Shown here: piece after piece, positions 1-7,540 of the stretch
How the letters are laid out: each line of letters begins with the position of its first letter
How positions within the stretch are numbered: position 1 is the first letter of the stretch
Assembly: GCA_964454675.1 (NCBI GenBank)
Contig: CAYVUB010000011.1
Location: 1 to 64,000 of the forward strand
Length of the DNA: 64,000 nucleotides
From: CAYVUB01 sp964454675
GTDB taxonomy: Bacteria; Bacteroidota; Bacteroidia; Flavobacteriales; Flavobacteriaceae
Reading direction: 5' to 3'
Program-made: the position numbers and the translations under genes
Notes under the pieces: generated by a model
Told to the model about the DNA's origin: nothing
Seen by the model: only the letters and a program-made list of their open reading frames with translations
Database searches by the model: none

Positions 1-251
1 TTTGACAATAAAAATGTCTGACAAATCCGGTACTTATAAGATTGTGAAGGAGTAATTTGAAATAAATTTGCCTCACTGATTTCGCAGATAAAAGCACAAT
101 TAATATTAAAAACCATTAAGGCATTAAGTAGCATTAAGAGCTACTTAATGAAACCTTAAGTACCTTAATTTCTTAATGGTTTAAAAAAATAAAGAATTGA
201 TGGTTTTTTCTTTGCGCCCCTTTGCGAAAACTTAGCGTCCTTTGTGTGAAA
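1..251. other. Intergenic region with nested inverted repeats
   Basis: No gene is seen here. Positions 110-182 form a nested inverted repeat: outer arms aaaccattaag (110-120) and cttaatggttt (172-182), and a perfect inner 11-bp stem at 122-132/140-150 around a 7-nt loop. The motif ATTAAG or its complement recurs several times. Next to it (about 205-250) is a degenerate ttgcgaaaacttagcgtcc-type stretch that reads as dispersed intergenic repeat rather than code. It lies just past the stop of the minus-strand peptidase gene, so it could act as its 3' transcript end. Confidence 0.5.
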
Positions 252-1640
252 CTATTTAGAAAGCTCTGTAAAATACTTGTAAAACATCGGAATGGTCTCG
301 ATGCCTTTATAGTAATTCCAAATCCCAAAATGTTCGTTAGGCGAGTGAATGGCATCACTGTCCAAGCCAAATCCCATCAAAATAGTTTTACTTTTCAGTT
401 CTTGTTCAAACAAGGCTACAATAGGAATACTGCCACCACTGCGTTGCGGAATTGGTGTTTTCCCAAAAGTCGCTTCATAGGCTTTTGCAGCGGCTTTGTA
501 GCCAATGCTGTCAATAGGCGTGACATAACCTTGTCCGCCGTGATGCGGTTTTACAAGCACTTTGACACCTTTTGGTGCGATGCTTTCAAAATGGTTTTTG
601 AACAACTCGGTAATTTCTTCCCAATCCTGATGCGGTACCAAGCGCATGGAAATTTTGGCGTAAGCCTTACTGGCTATCACGGTTTTGGCACCTTCGCCGG
701 TATAACCACCCCAAATGCCGTTGACATCCAGCGTTGGTCTTATAGAGTTGCGCTCATTGGTTGTATAGCCTTTTTCGCCATAAATATCGTCAATGTCCAA
801 TGCTTTTTTATACTTGTCTAATGAAAATGGCGCTTTTGCCATTTGCGCACGCTCTTCAGTTGATAATTCTTCAACCTTATCATAAAATCCCGGAATGGTA
901 ATGTGATTGTTTTCATCGTGAAGCGAAGCAATCATCTTAGTTAGGACATTGATTGGATTGGCAACGGCACCACCGTATAAACCGGAATGTAAATCGCGGT
1001 TTGGGCCTGTAACTTCAACTTCTACATAACTCAAGCCACGTAAGCCTGTGGTGATGGACGGCACATCTTTGGCAATCATTCCGGTATCGGAAATCAGGAT
1101 GACATCGTTTTTAAGTTTTTCACGGTTATTTTTTACAAAAATGCCAAGGTTTTTGCTGCCTACTTCTTCTTCGCCTTCAATCATAAATTTTACGTTGCAA
1201 GGCAATTGGTTTGTTGAGGTCATAAATTCCAGTGCTTTCACGTGCATATACATTTGACCTTTATCATCACAGGCACCACGGGCAAAAACAGCACCTTCGG
1301 GATGCAGCTCGGTTGCTTTGATTATAGGTTCAAAAGGCGGCGATGTCCACAACTCTAAAGGGTCTGGTGGTTGTACATCATAATGACCATATACCAAAAC
1401 CGTTGGCAGGTTTTTGTCTATGATTTTTTCGCCATATACAATTGGGAAGCCATCGGTAGGGCATATTTCAACATGGTCACAACCTGCTTTTTCGAGGCTT
1501 ATTTTGATGGTTTCGGCGGTTTTTAATACATCGTTTTTGTAAGCCGAATCGGCACTTATGGACGGGATTTTAAGTAATTCAATAAGCTCATTAAGAAAGC
1601 GTTCTTTATTCGATTCTATATAAGAAGAAATATTGTTCAT
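252..1640 (-). CDS. M20-family dipeptidase (metallopeptidase)
   Basis: 462-residue cytoplasmic zinc peptidase of the M20/M25/M40 family, of the length usual for bacterial CNDP-like dipeptidases. It hydrolyses dipeptides or short peptides. Visible metal-ligand motifs in order are VYGHYDVQP (His, Asp), ARGACDDKGQ (bridging Asp) and EGEEEVGS (catalytic Glu pair). The dimerisation-domain sequence DLHSGLYGG follows, and the C-terminal segment IHSPNE supplies the last His ligand. There is no signal peptide. The ATG at 1640 is the only good start. It is a single gene, divergent from the downstream tRNA. The exact substrate cannot be read from sequence. Confidence 0.9.
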   Translation of the reverse strand: MNNISSYIESNKERFLNELIELLKIPSISADSAYKNDVLKTAETIKISLEKAGCDHVEICPTDGFPIVYGEKIIDKNLPTVLVYGHYDVQPPDPLELWTSPPFEPIIKATELHPEGAVFARGACDDKGQMYMHVKALEFMTSTNQLPCNVKFMIEGEEEVGSKNLGIFVKNNREKLKNDVILISDTGMIAKDVPSITTGLRGLSYVEVEVTGPNRDLHSGLYGGAVANPINVLTKMIASLHDENNHITIPGFYDKVEELSTEERAQMAKAPFSLDKYKKALDIDDIYGEKGYTTNERNSIRPTLDVNGIWGGYTGEGAKTVIASKAYAKISMRLVPHQDWEEITELFKNHFESIAPKGVKVLVKPHHGGQGYVTPIDSIGYKAAAKAYEATFGKTPIPQRSGGSIPIVALFEQELKSKTILMGFGLDSDAIHSPNEHFGIWNYYKGIETIPMFYKYFTELSK

Positions 1641-1704
1641 GTGTTATGATTTGAAATTTCTCAAAAATACAAAAAATCGAAGAAACATTTTCTGCAAGAT
1701 TGCA

Positions 1705-1734
1705 TTTGTAAATTGAAACTATTGTTTATATTTG
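1705..1734 (+). promoter_or_regulatory. Bacteroidota-type promoter of tRNA-Leu
   Basis: TTTG at 1705-1708 and TATATTTG at 1727-1734, spaced 18 bp, match the Bacteroidota sigma-A consensus TTTG/TAnnTTTG closely. The predicted start of transcription is near 1741, about 30 bp before the tRNA. Confidence 0.75.
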
Positions 1735-1745
1735 CATCCCAATAA

Positions 1746-1763
1746 TCCCGATAGCTATCGGGA
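1746..1763. repeat. 18-bp perfect palindrome (dispersed)
   Basis: tcccgatagctatcggga is a perfect 18-bp palindrome in the tRNA leader. A copy with one change lies at 53840-53857, next to a hexamer microsatellite. This points to a dispersed palindromic repeat rather than a gene-specific operator. Confidence 0.7.
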
Positions 1764-1773
1764 TGGAAAAGTT

Positions 1774-1855
1774 GCAGGCGTGGTGGAATTGGTAGACACG
1801 CTAGACTTAGGATCTAGTGCCGCGAGGTGTGGGAGTTCGAGTCTCCCCGCCTGTA
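1774..1855 (+). tRNA. tRNA-Leu (anticodon UAG)
   Basis: 82-nt class II tRNA. The acceptor arm gcaggcg pairs with cgcctgt (one G-U at the end), with discriminator A at 1855. The anticodon stem ctaga/tctag encloses loop cttagga, so the anticodon is TAG at 1808-1810 and it reads CUN leucine codons. A short variable arm typical of Leu tRNA follows, then T-arm gggag-ttcgagt-ctccc (1831-1847). CCA is not encoded (the next bases are caact). A terminator follows 8 bp later. Confidence 0.97.
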
Positions 1856-1863
1856 CAACTAAA

Positions 1864-1894
1864 AATGCTCAAAGTTTTCTTTGGGCATTTTTTT
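1864..1894 (+). terminator. Rho-independent terminator of tRNA-Leu
   Basis: An 11-bp stem aatgctcaaag/ctttgggcatt with a TTTT loop, followed by a run of T. Confidence 0.85.
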
Positions 1895-1947
1895 ATTAAA
1901 AATATAGCAAAAAGAGACGAGAAGTTTACCCTGAGCGAAGCCGAATG

Positions 1948-2002
1948 GAGTCTCCCTGCCTGTACAAAGAAAAGCTCAAAAGGAAACTTTGGGCTTTTTT
2001 AT
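1948..2002 (+). repeat. Decayed duplicate of tRNA-Leu 3' end plus terminator
   Basis: The 20 bases at 1948-1967 match the tRNA 3' end at 1839-1858 with one change. As after the real tRNA, a hairpin follows (aaagctcaaa 1971-1980, tttgggcttt 1988-1997) and then a T run. No 5' half of a tRNA is present. The hairpin may now serve as the 3' terminator of the convergent GH53 gene, whose stop codon is at 2003-2005. It is either a decayed tandem tRNA copy or a scar of integration at the tRNA 3' end. Confidence 0.7.
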
Positions 2003-3151
2003 TTACTCACCAAACGCATTATTGTAAAACGACAATCCTAAAGTAGCTTTATAATCGGTATCAAAAAGTGTTGCGTTATCCCAGTGCGAGCCTTGCCCCC
2101 AAAGTGTATTACAGTTTGTAGAAACCCAAGCCGGTTCCCAGTAAATCAAACCTTCACCATCGGCATTTTTGATAATTCCTGCCAATTGGTTGAGGTAATC
2201 AAGCTGCCCTTGCTGTGTTGCGGGATAGCCATTAATCAGGGAATTTTCGCCCAGAATATTTGCAGCACTATCGGCATCTGTCAATGTAAACGGATAGGCT
2301 GTTTCTACAACCATCAGCTTTTTGTTGTAGGTGTTTTTTAATGTACTCAAAGCAAAACCTACATTGGTTAAGGTATAAGTTGACCAAACAGGGTAGTAGG
2401 ACAGTCCAATCCAGTCAAAATCTGTAATGCCGTTTTGTGTGGCTTGTTCAAACCACCATAAGCCGTTTTCCGGTTGTGCAATGTGAAGCATAACTTCAAT
2501 GGTTTTATTTCTTTGGGTTGAAATAGCTCTTACAGCTTGAATTCCTTTATTGATTAAATACGAATTTCGTTCCCAGTTTATAGGCCATTGTACTTCGCTA
2601 TCCTGTAAAATCATAGCATTTATTTCATTTCCAATCTGAACAATATCCGGTAAAAGGTTTTGATTAGCTAAGGTGTTTAAAGTGTCAAAAGTATAGTTGT
2701 AGAGTAAGATGCCCAAAGCGTTGGTATCGTCAATACTACCAATCCAGGCTGCGGGAATTTGCTGGTTGCCCGGGTCTGCCCATGTATCAGAATAATGAAA
2801 ATCCAAAAGTACCCGCATCCCTTTTGATTTTGCCCGTTGAATAGTGTGTTTTACATCATCGAAGTTTGAATAATTTGTCCAGGCAGGATTGTGCCATAAA
2901 CGTACTCTTATAATGTTTGCACCTTCGTCTTTAAAAATCTGATAGGTATCTTTTACAATGCCGTTTTTGTCTTTATAAATGGCTCCGCAGTCTTCCATTT
3001 CGTTAACATAAGATAAATCGGCACCGTAATAAAACGAAATCGGGTCATTAGGGTTTGCGTCGTCATCTGTTGAATTGCCCGAACTGCACGATGATAAAAT
3101 CACTGCAAGTATTAACAGGCTTAAATTTTTATATAGAAAGGAATACATCAT
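2003..3151 (-). CDS. GH53 arabinogalactan endo-beta-1,4-galactanase, lipoprotein
   Basis: Glycoside hydrolase family 53, cleaving beta-1,4-galactan side chains of pectin. A lipoprotein signal ends in LSSC, and the acidic stretch TDDDANPND after it suggests the cell surface. Family signatures are YYGADLSYVNEME at the N-terminus, RVRLWHNP, LLDFHYSDTWADPG, GNEINAMI (acid/base Glu) and VVETAYPFT (nucleophile Glu). The reading frame is open to 3193, but the ATG pair at 3151/3148 puts the hydrophobic segment at the N-terminus and leaves the upstream hairpin at 3194-3228 outside the gene, so I use 3151. It is last in the minus-strand sus block. Its substrate does not fit the alpha-glucan enzymes around it. 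Confidence 0.9.
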   Translation of the reverse strand: MMYSFLYKNLSLLILAVILSSCSSGNSTDDDANPNDPISFYYGADLSYVNEMEDCGAIYKDKNGIVKDTYQIFKDEGANIIRVRLWHNPAWTNYSNFDDVKHTIQRAKSKGMRVLLDFHYSDTWADPGNQQIPAAWIGSIDDTNALGILLYNYTFDTLNTLANQNLLPDIVQIGNEINAMILQDSEVQWPINWERNSYLINKGIQAVRAISTQRNKTIEVMLHIAQPENGLWWFEQATQNGITDFDWIGLSYYPVWSTYTLTNVGFALSTLKNTYNKKLMVVETAYPFTLTDADSAANILGENSLINGYPATQQGQLDYLNQLAGIIKNADGEGLIYWEPAWVSTNCNTLWGQGSHWDNATLFDTDYKATLGLSFYNNAFGE

Positions 3152-3193
3152 AATAACCGCTAAGGTATTAAAATAGTTGAGTTTCTGTTGCAT

Positions 3194-3228
3194 AAAAAAA
3201 GCTCCTTATGTTACTAAGAAGCTTTTTT
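3194..3228 (-). terminator. Terminator/attenuator between GH13 and GH53
   Basis: Arms aaaaaagct (3195-3203) and agctttttt (3220-3228) form a stem. Read on the minus strand it ends in a run of T. It lies between the stop of the T9SS amylase (3255) and the start of the GH53 gene, so GH53 may be transcribed apart from or below the level of the sus genes. Confidence 0.65.
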
Positions 3229-3254
3229 AGACTCAAAATATGTTAACGAAAAAA

Positions 3255-6122
3255 TTAAAGTTTAATTAATTTTGAAGTTAGTGTTTGCCCTTCATTGTTT
3301 TCTATTTTAATGAGATACAGGCTTTGTGTTAAATCTGATACATCATAACTGTCATTTTGGGTAAACTCTCCTTTAAAAGTTTTAACTAATTTTCCTGTGA
3401 TGTCATAGATGTTTAATTGACTCACATTTTTGTTGATTTTAAACGAATGGTTTACAGGATTTGGATAAATTCTGAAATCGGTCGCTATATCAATAGGGTC
3501 GAGACCTAATGTAGAAGCTTGGTTTCCGTAGATTTTAAACTGACCCGCAGGAATATTAATAGTAGCAGCCGTGTTTGTCACATTTATTGAAGTATCACCG
3601 CTTCCATCCATCAAATCGTACCAGGTTCCTGTATAAGGAAAGTTAGGAACAATATTTTGGGCTGTAACATTAAAGTTTGCTAAGATGACCACATTTTTTA
3701 AACTTGATGTAGGAAGCCCGTCATCCCAAATATAAATCTTCGGGGTTAAATTGCCCGATTCAATGGTATAGCTGCCTTCAAAAACATCTTCATTGATTTT
3801 TAAATGGTTTAATCTTGCCCAATCGTTATAAATTTGATTTCTGTTTGGGTTTCCAAGCCAGTTTTGAACCCATTGCGGTTGTGGCTTGGTTGATAATTTA
3901 CAGTCACCGTCACCACCTCCCGGTTCATTGACTGTACCATCTTCGCAGGTGAAAATAGAGTTTTCCATACCCAGAGCACCAAAATGCCAAATCATCTTAG
4001 GTCCCGGAATGGTCAAGGATACAGCACCTAATGCCGACATTCTTTCAAGTGACGTGTTTAAGTTGGTTACATCATAACCTCCGGCACTATTACCATATTG
4101 AAGGTTGCGGTACATTAAACGCTCTTCGTCGTGGCTTTCGGCATATCCTACTAATCGGGGTTCATTAAAACCTCTTGAAACATGCCCCATACGGTTAATA
4201 TTAGAGTTATCGGCATATCCCATTGTTAATTGATTGTATTGTGCATTCATAATGCCCCACATCATGATGCCTTTGCCTTCATTTAAACGATAATTTGCCC
4301 ATTGCTGTTCCTCATTATCTTGTCCTAAATGTTCAAAAATCACATAATGGGTATCATCTAAAGACCAGGAATAATCAGCATATTCTTTTAAAACGGCAAC
4401 TCTGTCGGCTTGGTAGGCATTGGTACAGCCTTCATCATTTGCCGTGCAGTTTTGAGTAAATCCTTTGGTCAAATCCCAACGGAAACCGTCAATGTTAAAT
4501 TCTTCTATCCAGTGTTTTACAACACGTTTTACATAATCTTTAGTTCGGGCGTTTGAATGATTAAAATCGGCACCCACATTGTAACTGTGTCTTGGTTCGG
4601 TATTGAAATAAGGATTTTCTGAGCTTGGATCACCCCAGCCGTCACCGTCGGGATCGCTCATCCACATACGCACCATCGGGTTTCTGCCGAATGCGTGGTT
4701 TAAAGCGATGTCAAGAATAACGGCAATACCGTTTTGATGACATACGTCAACGAGTTCTCTCAGCTTATCTTCGGTGCCGTAAAATTTATCCAATGCCATG
4801 TGGAATGATGTATTATAACCCCAGCTTTCATTGCCTTCAAATTCCATAATGGGCAATAGCTGGATAGCGTTGACATTCAAATTTTTGAAATAATCAATTC
4901 TGTCTATTACATCCTGAAAATTTCTGTTGGCATCAAAATCTCTAATGAGAACCTCATAAATAACAAGATCTTCTTTCTTTGGTTTTTCAAAATTTGTCAC
5001 TTGCCAATTGTAAGGTGTTTGCCCTGTTTGCAGTACTGTCACTTCACGTTCCTGACCTGCCGGATATGGTGGTAAGTTTGGATATGAAGTTGCGGGAATC
5101 CACGGGTCATCATAAGGCGATAATACCAGTGTTGAATATGGATCCGCTACTTTTACGAGTGCCGGTGAGTTGGCAAGCGGTGTTTTGTCAACTACCCAAT
5201 ATTGATAGGTTTCAATTTGTCCGGGAGTTAAACCGGTTAAGGTAATCCAAAACTTATTGTTTCTGGTCGGGTCTTTTTTCATGGCATAGGTGATGTCCGG
5301 TTGCCAGTTATTAAAACTTCCGGCGACATATACAAAATCTTTGCCCGTAGCATAAAGTACCAAAACAGCTTCTGTATTACTTAAATAGGTAATTCCGTCC
5401 TGATAGGTTACCGGCATGATGCCAATATTTGCACCGGGATCAATAAGTACGGTAAATCTCTTAATGATTGTGTTGCCGTCCAATGTAACTTCCAGGCTGT
5501 AGTTTTGATTTTGAGTAATGTTTGTGTGGGTGTAGCTGTAGTTTGAAATGTTATTTTGGGTGTTGATGGTGTTTCCGTTGCTCTTAAGGACGTAATTGGC
5601 ATTTCCGCCAACATTATTGGCTTGTATGGACAAGCTGTTTCCTGAGGTTAAAACAGATGTAGAGTTATCTGCAGGACTGGTCAGGTTAACTCTGAATGAG
5701 CCTACATCTACCAAAATATCCTGAGATTTTTTATCACCGCTGCCATCTTTGGCTTTTACTAAAAAGCCAAAACGGCCTATACTCGTTCTGTTATAAAAAG
5801 TTGTAGGGATAAATGTCATGGTGTAGGTGTCCGAACCGGAATTGTATGTCAACCTATTGGTTTCGTTAGAGTTATCCCATGAGCCATTTGTGGGACAATC
5901 CTGTTGGTTTGACATATTAATATCATAAGACCATGACCACAAGTAAAGCGCATTGTTTGCAATGCCCCACGTGGCCTCATTAATGCTGTTACCATTAATG
6001 GTTATCGTGACTGCTTCATCTTCTTCAAATACAGAAGGCGTAACCGAGTAGGTAACGTTTTGCTGTTGTGCATTTATTACAGAAGTGAAGAATAATAGTA
6101 AAATACATAATTTCTTTATCAT
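3255..6122 (-). CDS. GH13 alpha-amylase with starch-binding-like domains and T9SS sorting domain
   Basis: 955 residues. A Sec signal peptide (about 1-19) is followed by an N-terminal beta domain (about 25-145), an Ig-like region (about 146-230), a CBM48/E-set-like domain (about 240-340, VYVAGSFNNW) and a GH13 barrel (about 385-780). The catalytic motifs are DIALNH, DGFRWD (nucleophile D550), IFEHLG (acid/base E597) and ESHDEE (D665). The C-terminal 75 or so residues form a type A T9SS signal (IYPNP, then NIYDITGKLV and a final LIKL). The enzyme is therefore expected to be secreted or surface-attached and to open starch-like alpha-glucan before SusCD uptake. It is fourth in the minus-strand block, after a hairpin at 6140-6166. 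Confidence 0.93.
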   Translation of the reverse strand: MIKKLCILLLFFTSVINAQQQNVTYSVTPSVFEEDEAVTITINGNSINEATWGIANNALYLWSWSYDINMSNQQDCPTNGSWDNSNETNRLTYNSGSDTYTMTFIPTTFYNRTSIGRFGFLVKAKDGSGDKKSQDILVDVGSFRVNLTSPADNSTSVLTSGNSLSIQANNVGGNANYVLKSNGNTINTQNNISNYSYTHTNITQNQNYSLEVTLDGNTIIKRFTVLIDPGANIGIMPVTYQDGITYLSNTEAVLVLYATGKDFVYVAGSFNNWQPDITYAMKKDPTRNNKFWITLTGLTPGQIETYQYWVVDKTPLANSPALVKVADPYSTLVLSPYDDPWIPATSYPNLPPYPAGQEREVTVLQTGQTPYNWQVTNFEKPKKEDLVIYEVLIRDFDANRNFQDVIDRIDYFKNLNVNAIQLLPIMEFEGNESWGYNTSFHMALDKFYGTEDKLRELVDVCHQNGIAVILDIALNHAFGRNPMVRMWMSDPDGDGWGDPSSENPYFNTEPRHSYNVGADFNHSNARTKDYVKRVVKHWIEEFNIDGFRWDLTKGFTQNCTANDEGCTNAYQADRVAVLKEYADYSWSLDDTHYVIFEHLGQDNEEQQWANYRLNEGKGIMMWGIMNAQYNQLTMGYADNSNINRMGHVSRGFNEPRLVGYAESHDEERLMYRNLQYGNSAGGYDVTNLNTSLERMSALGAVSLTIPGPKMIWHFGALGMENSIFTCEDGTVNEPGGGDGDCKLSTKPQPQWVQNWLGNPNRNQIYNDWARLNHLKINEDVFEGSYTIESGNLTPKIYIWDDGLPTSSLKNVVILANFNVTAQNIVPNFPYTGTWYDLMDGSGDTSINVTNTAATINIPAGQFKIYGNQASTLGLDPIDIATDFRIYPNPVNHSFKINKNVSQLNIYDITGKLVKTFKGEFTQNDSYDVSDLTQSLYLIKIENNEGQTLTSKLIKL

Positions 6123-6139
6123 AACTTAATTTTTATTAA

Positions 6140-6166
6140 AAAGGCTGACCTTTTGAGTCAGCCTTT
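6140..6166 (-). terminator. Hairpin between SusE-like gene and GH13 (attenuator)
   Basis: A perfect 10-bp stem aaaggctgac/gtcagccttt with a 7-nt loop. On the minus strand it is followed by a T-rich stretch. It sits between the SusE-like stop and the amylase start. It may be an internal terminator that keeps binding proteins in excess over the enzyme, or a processing hairpin. Confidence 0.65.
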
Positions 6167-6188
6167 GGTTTTGTAAAAGGATTCTTTT

Positions 6189-7520
6189 TTATTGAACCTT
6201 ATTTAAAGCATAAGTGCCATTGTCAACATCCATTACAACTCTGTATTGTCCGGCTGTTACAACAATATTATCGCCGCCGTCATCTAAGGTTCCGGTACCG
6301 CCGTTATCGCCATAATTGTTGCCCCAATCGTTATTGGCTCTGAATTTTATTTCGCCGTCACTCAAAGTTACAATGTCTCCAACATATACGTCAGGATGCA
6401 CTTGTGTTAAGGCAAAGTCCGGAGTTGCTCCCCAATCGTTATAACCTGAGCCTACAATACCGAAAACATCACCAGCTTCTAAAGTGTAAGTGTTGTTGTT
6501 AAAGTCTAAGGTAATATTGTAATGCCCGGCTGTTACAATAAGATTATCGCCACCATCTTCTAAAGTTCCGTCGGCACCATTATCTCCATAATTGGTTCCC
6601 CAATCGTTATTTAATCTGAATTTAATTTCACCATCAGTTAAACGTACACCAACTTTGAAAGTATCTGTTGTATAATCATAATAAAATTTAGCATCCGGAG
6701 TTGCACCCCAGTCATTATAACCGGAACCAACAACACCCCAAGAGAAGTTTTCCATGTTATAAGTATTGTCGTTTAAATTCAAGGTGATTTTGTAGTTTCC
6801 TTCGGTTACGGCAATGTTGTCGCCATCTGCATCTAATGTTCCGTCAACTCCGGTATCACCGTAGTTGTTACCCCAGTCGTTGTTTTCTCTGAATTTTATT
6901 TCGCCGGTTACCAAAGTCACATAAGCAACATACACACCGTCTGCATTGGTAGTATAGAAAGGAGCATCGGCAAATGCGCCCCAGTTATTATAACCGGAAC
7001 CTACAATACCCCACGTTGATATTGAGATACCACTGCTGCCACCGCTTGATGGTTGCGGAAGTATAACATTAATGGTTTGAGTAGCAGAAAAAGTTTCTAC
7101 GGTTGATCCGGGATCTCCCACAAAGGCTCTTAATCTGAAGTGTAAAACGCCTTCTGACGGTGCAACTAAGCCGGCCGTTTCTGCAGCAGACCTTAATTCA
7201 CCTATACTAATGGTTTTATGTGTTTCTGTAGTTGCATCACTTATGTTTGCCACATCAGAAAAATCACCCGAAACAGAGTGCTGTACTTGATAGTTGACAG
7301 GTGTAGGTGCGTCAAAATCTGCAGGATTCCATGTAAATAATACACCTATATTGCCATTGGTGTTGTTTCCGGGGGTTATAACATAAGATTCCAGGAAATT
7401 GTTTGTAAATCCAAACTCTCCCGGAGCTTGTGCTGTAAAAGTTAAATCGTCGTCTTCCTGACAAGCATTAAAGCTTATGGCTGCTATAATCAAAAAGCTT
7501 AAAAATTTTAATGTTTTCAT
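6189..7520 (-). CDS. SusE/SusF-family starch-binding outer-membrane lipoprotein
   Basis: 443 residues. Lipoprotein signal with Cys20 followed by QEDDD, a typical surface-export acidic signal. The N-terminal SusE-type domain (about 28-155, with LFTWNPADFD) precedes three roughly 90-residue repeats at about 169-258, 260-348 and 352-443. Each repeat opens GxVGSGYNxWG, carries GEIKFRxNNDWG and a GxLxxGGDN-like turn, and ends in a beta strand. These repeats match the SusE/F starch-binding module, where aromatic residues stack on alpha-glucan. The protein should hold starch at the surface near SusCD. It lies 20 bp after susD in the same transcript. Confidence 0.9.
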   Translation of the reverse strand: MKTLKFLSFLIIAAISFNACQEDDDLTFTAQAPGEFGFTNNFLESYVITPGNNTNGNIGVLFTWNPADFDAPTPVNYQVQHSVSGDFSDVANISDATTETHKTISIGELRSAAETAGLVAPSEGVLHFRLRAFVGDPGSTVETFSATQTINVILPQPSSGGSSGISISTWGIVGSGYNNWGAFADAPFYTTNADGVYVAYVTLVTGEIKFRENNDWGNNYGDTGVDGTLDADGDNIAVTEGNYKITLNLNDNTYNMENFSWGVVGSGYNDWGATPDAKFYYDYTTDTFKVGVRLTDGEIKFRLNNDWGTNYGDNGADGTLEDGGDNLIVTAGHYNITLDFNNNTYTLEAGDVFGIVGSGYNDWGATPDFALTQVHPDVYVGDIVTLSDGEIKFRANNDWGNNYGDNGGTGTLDDGGDNIVVTAGQYRVVMDVDNGTYALNKVQ

Positions 7521-7540
7521 AATATTTTAATGTGTTATAA

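Noticed and set aside
1817..2041. Open frame across the tRNA-Leu 3' half and its downstream duplicate
   Set aside because: It overlaps a certain tRNA and two hairpins, and its codons do not resemble any protein.
5408..5614. Minus-strand 68-codon frame inside the T9SS amylase
   Set aside because: A shadow of the amylase in another frame with no independent features.
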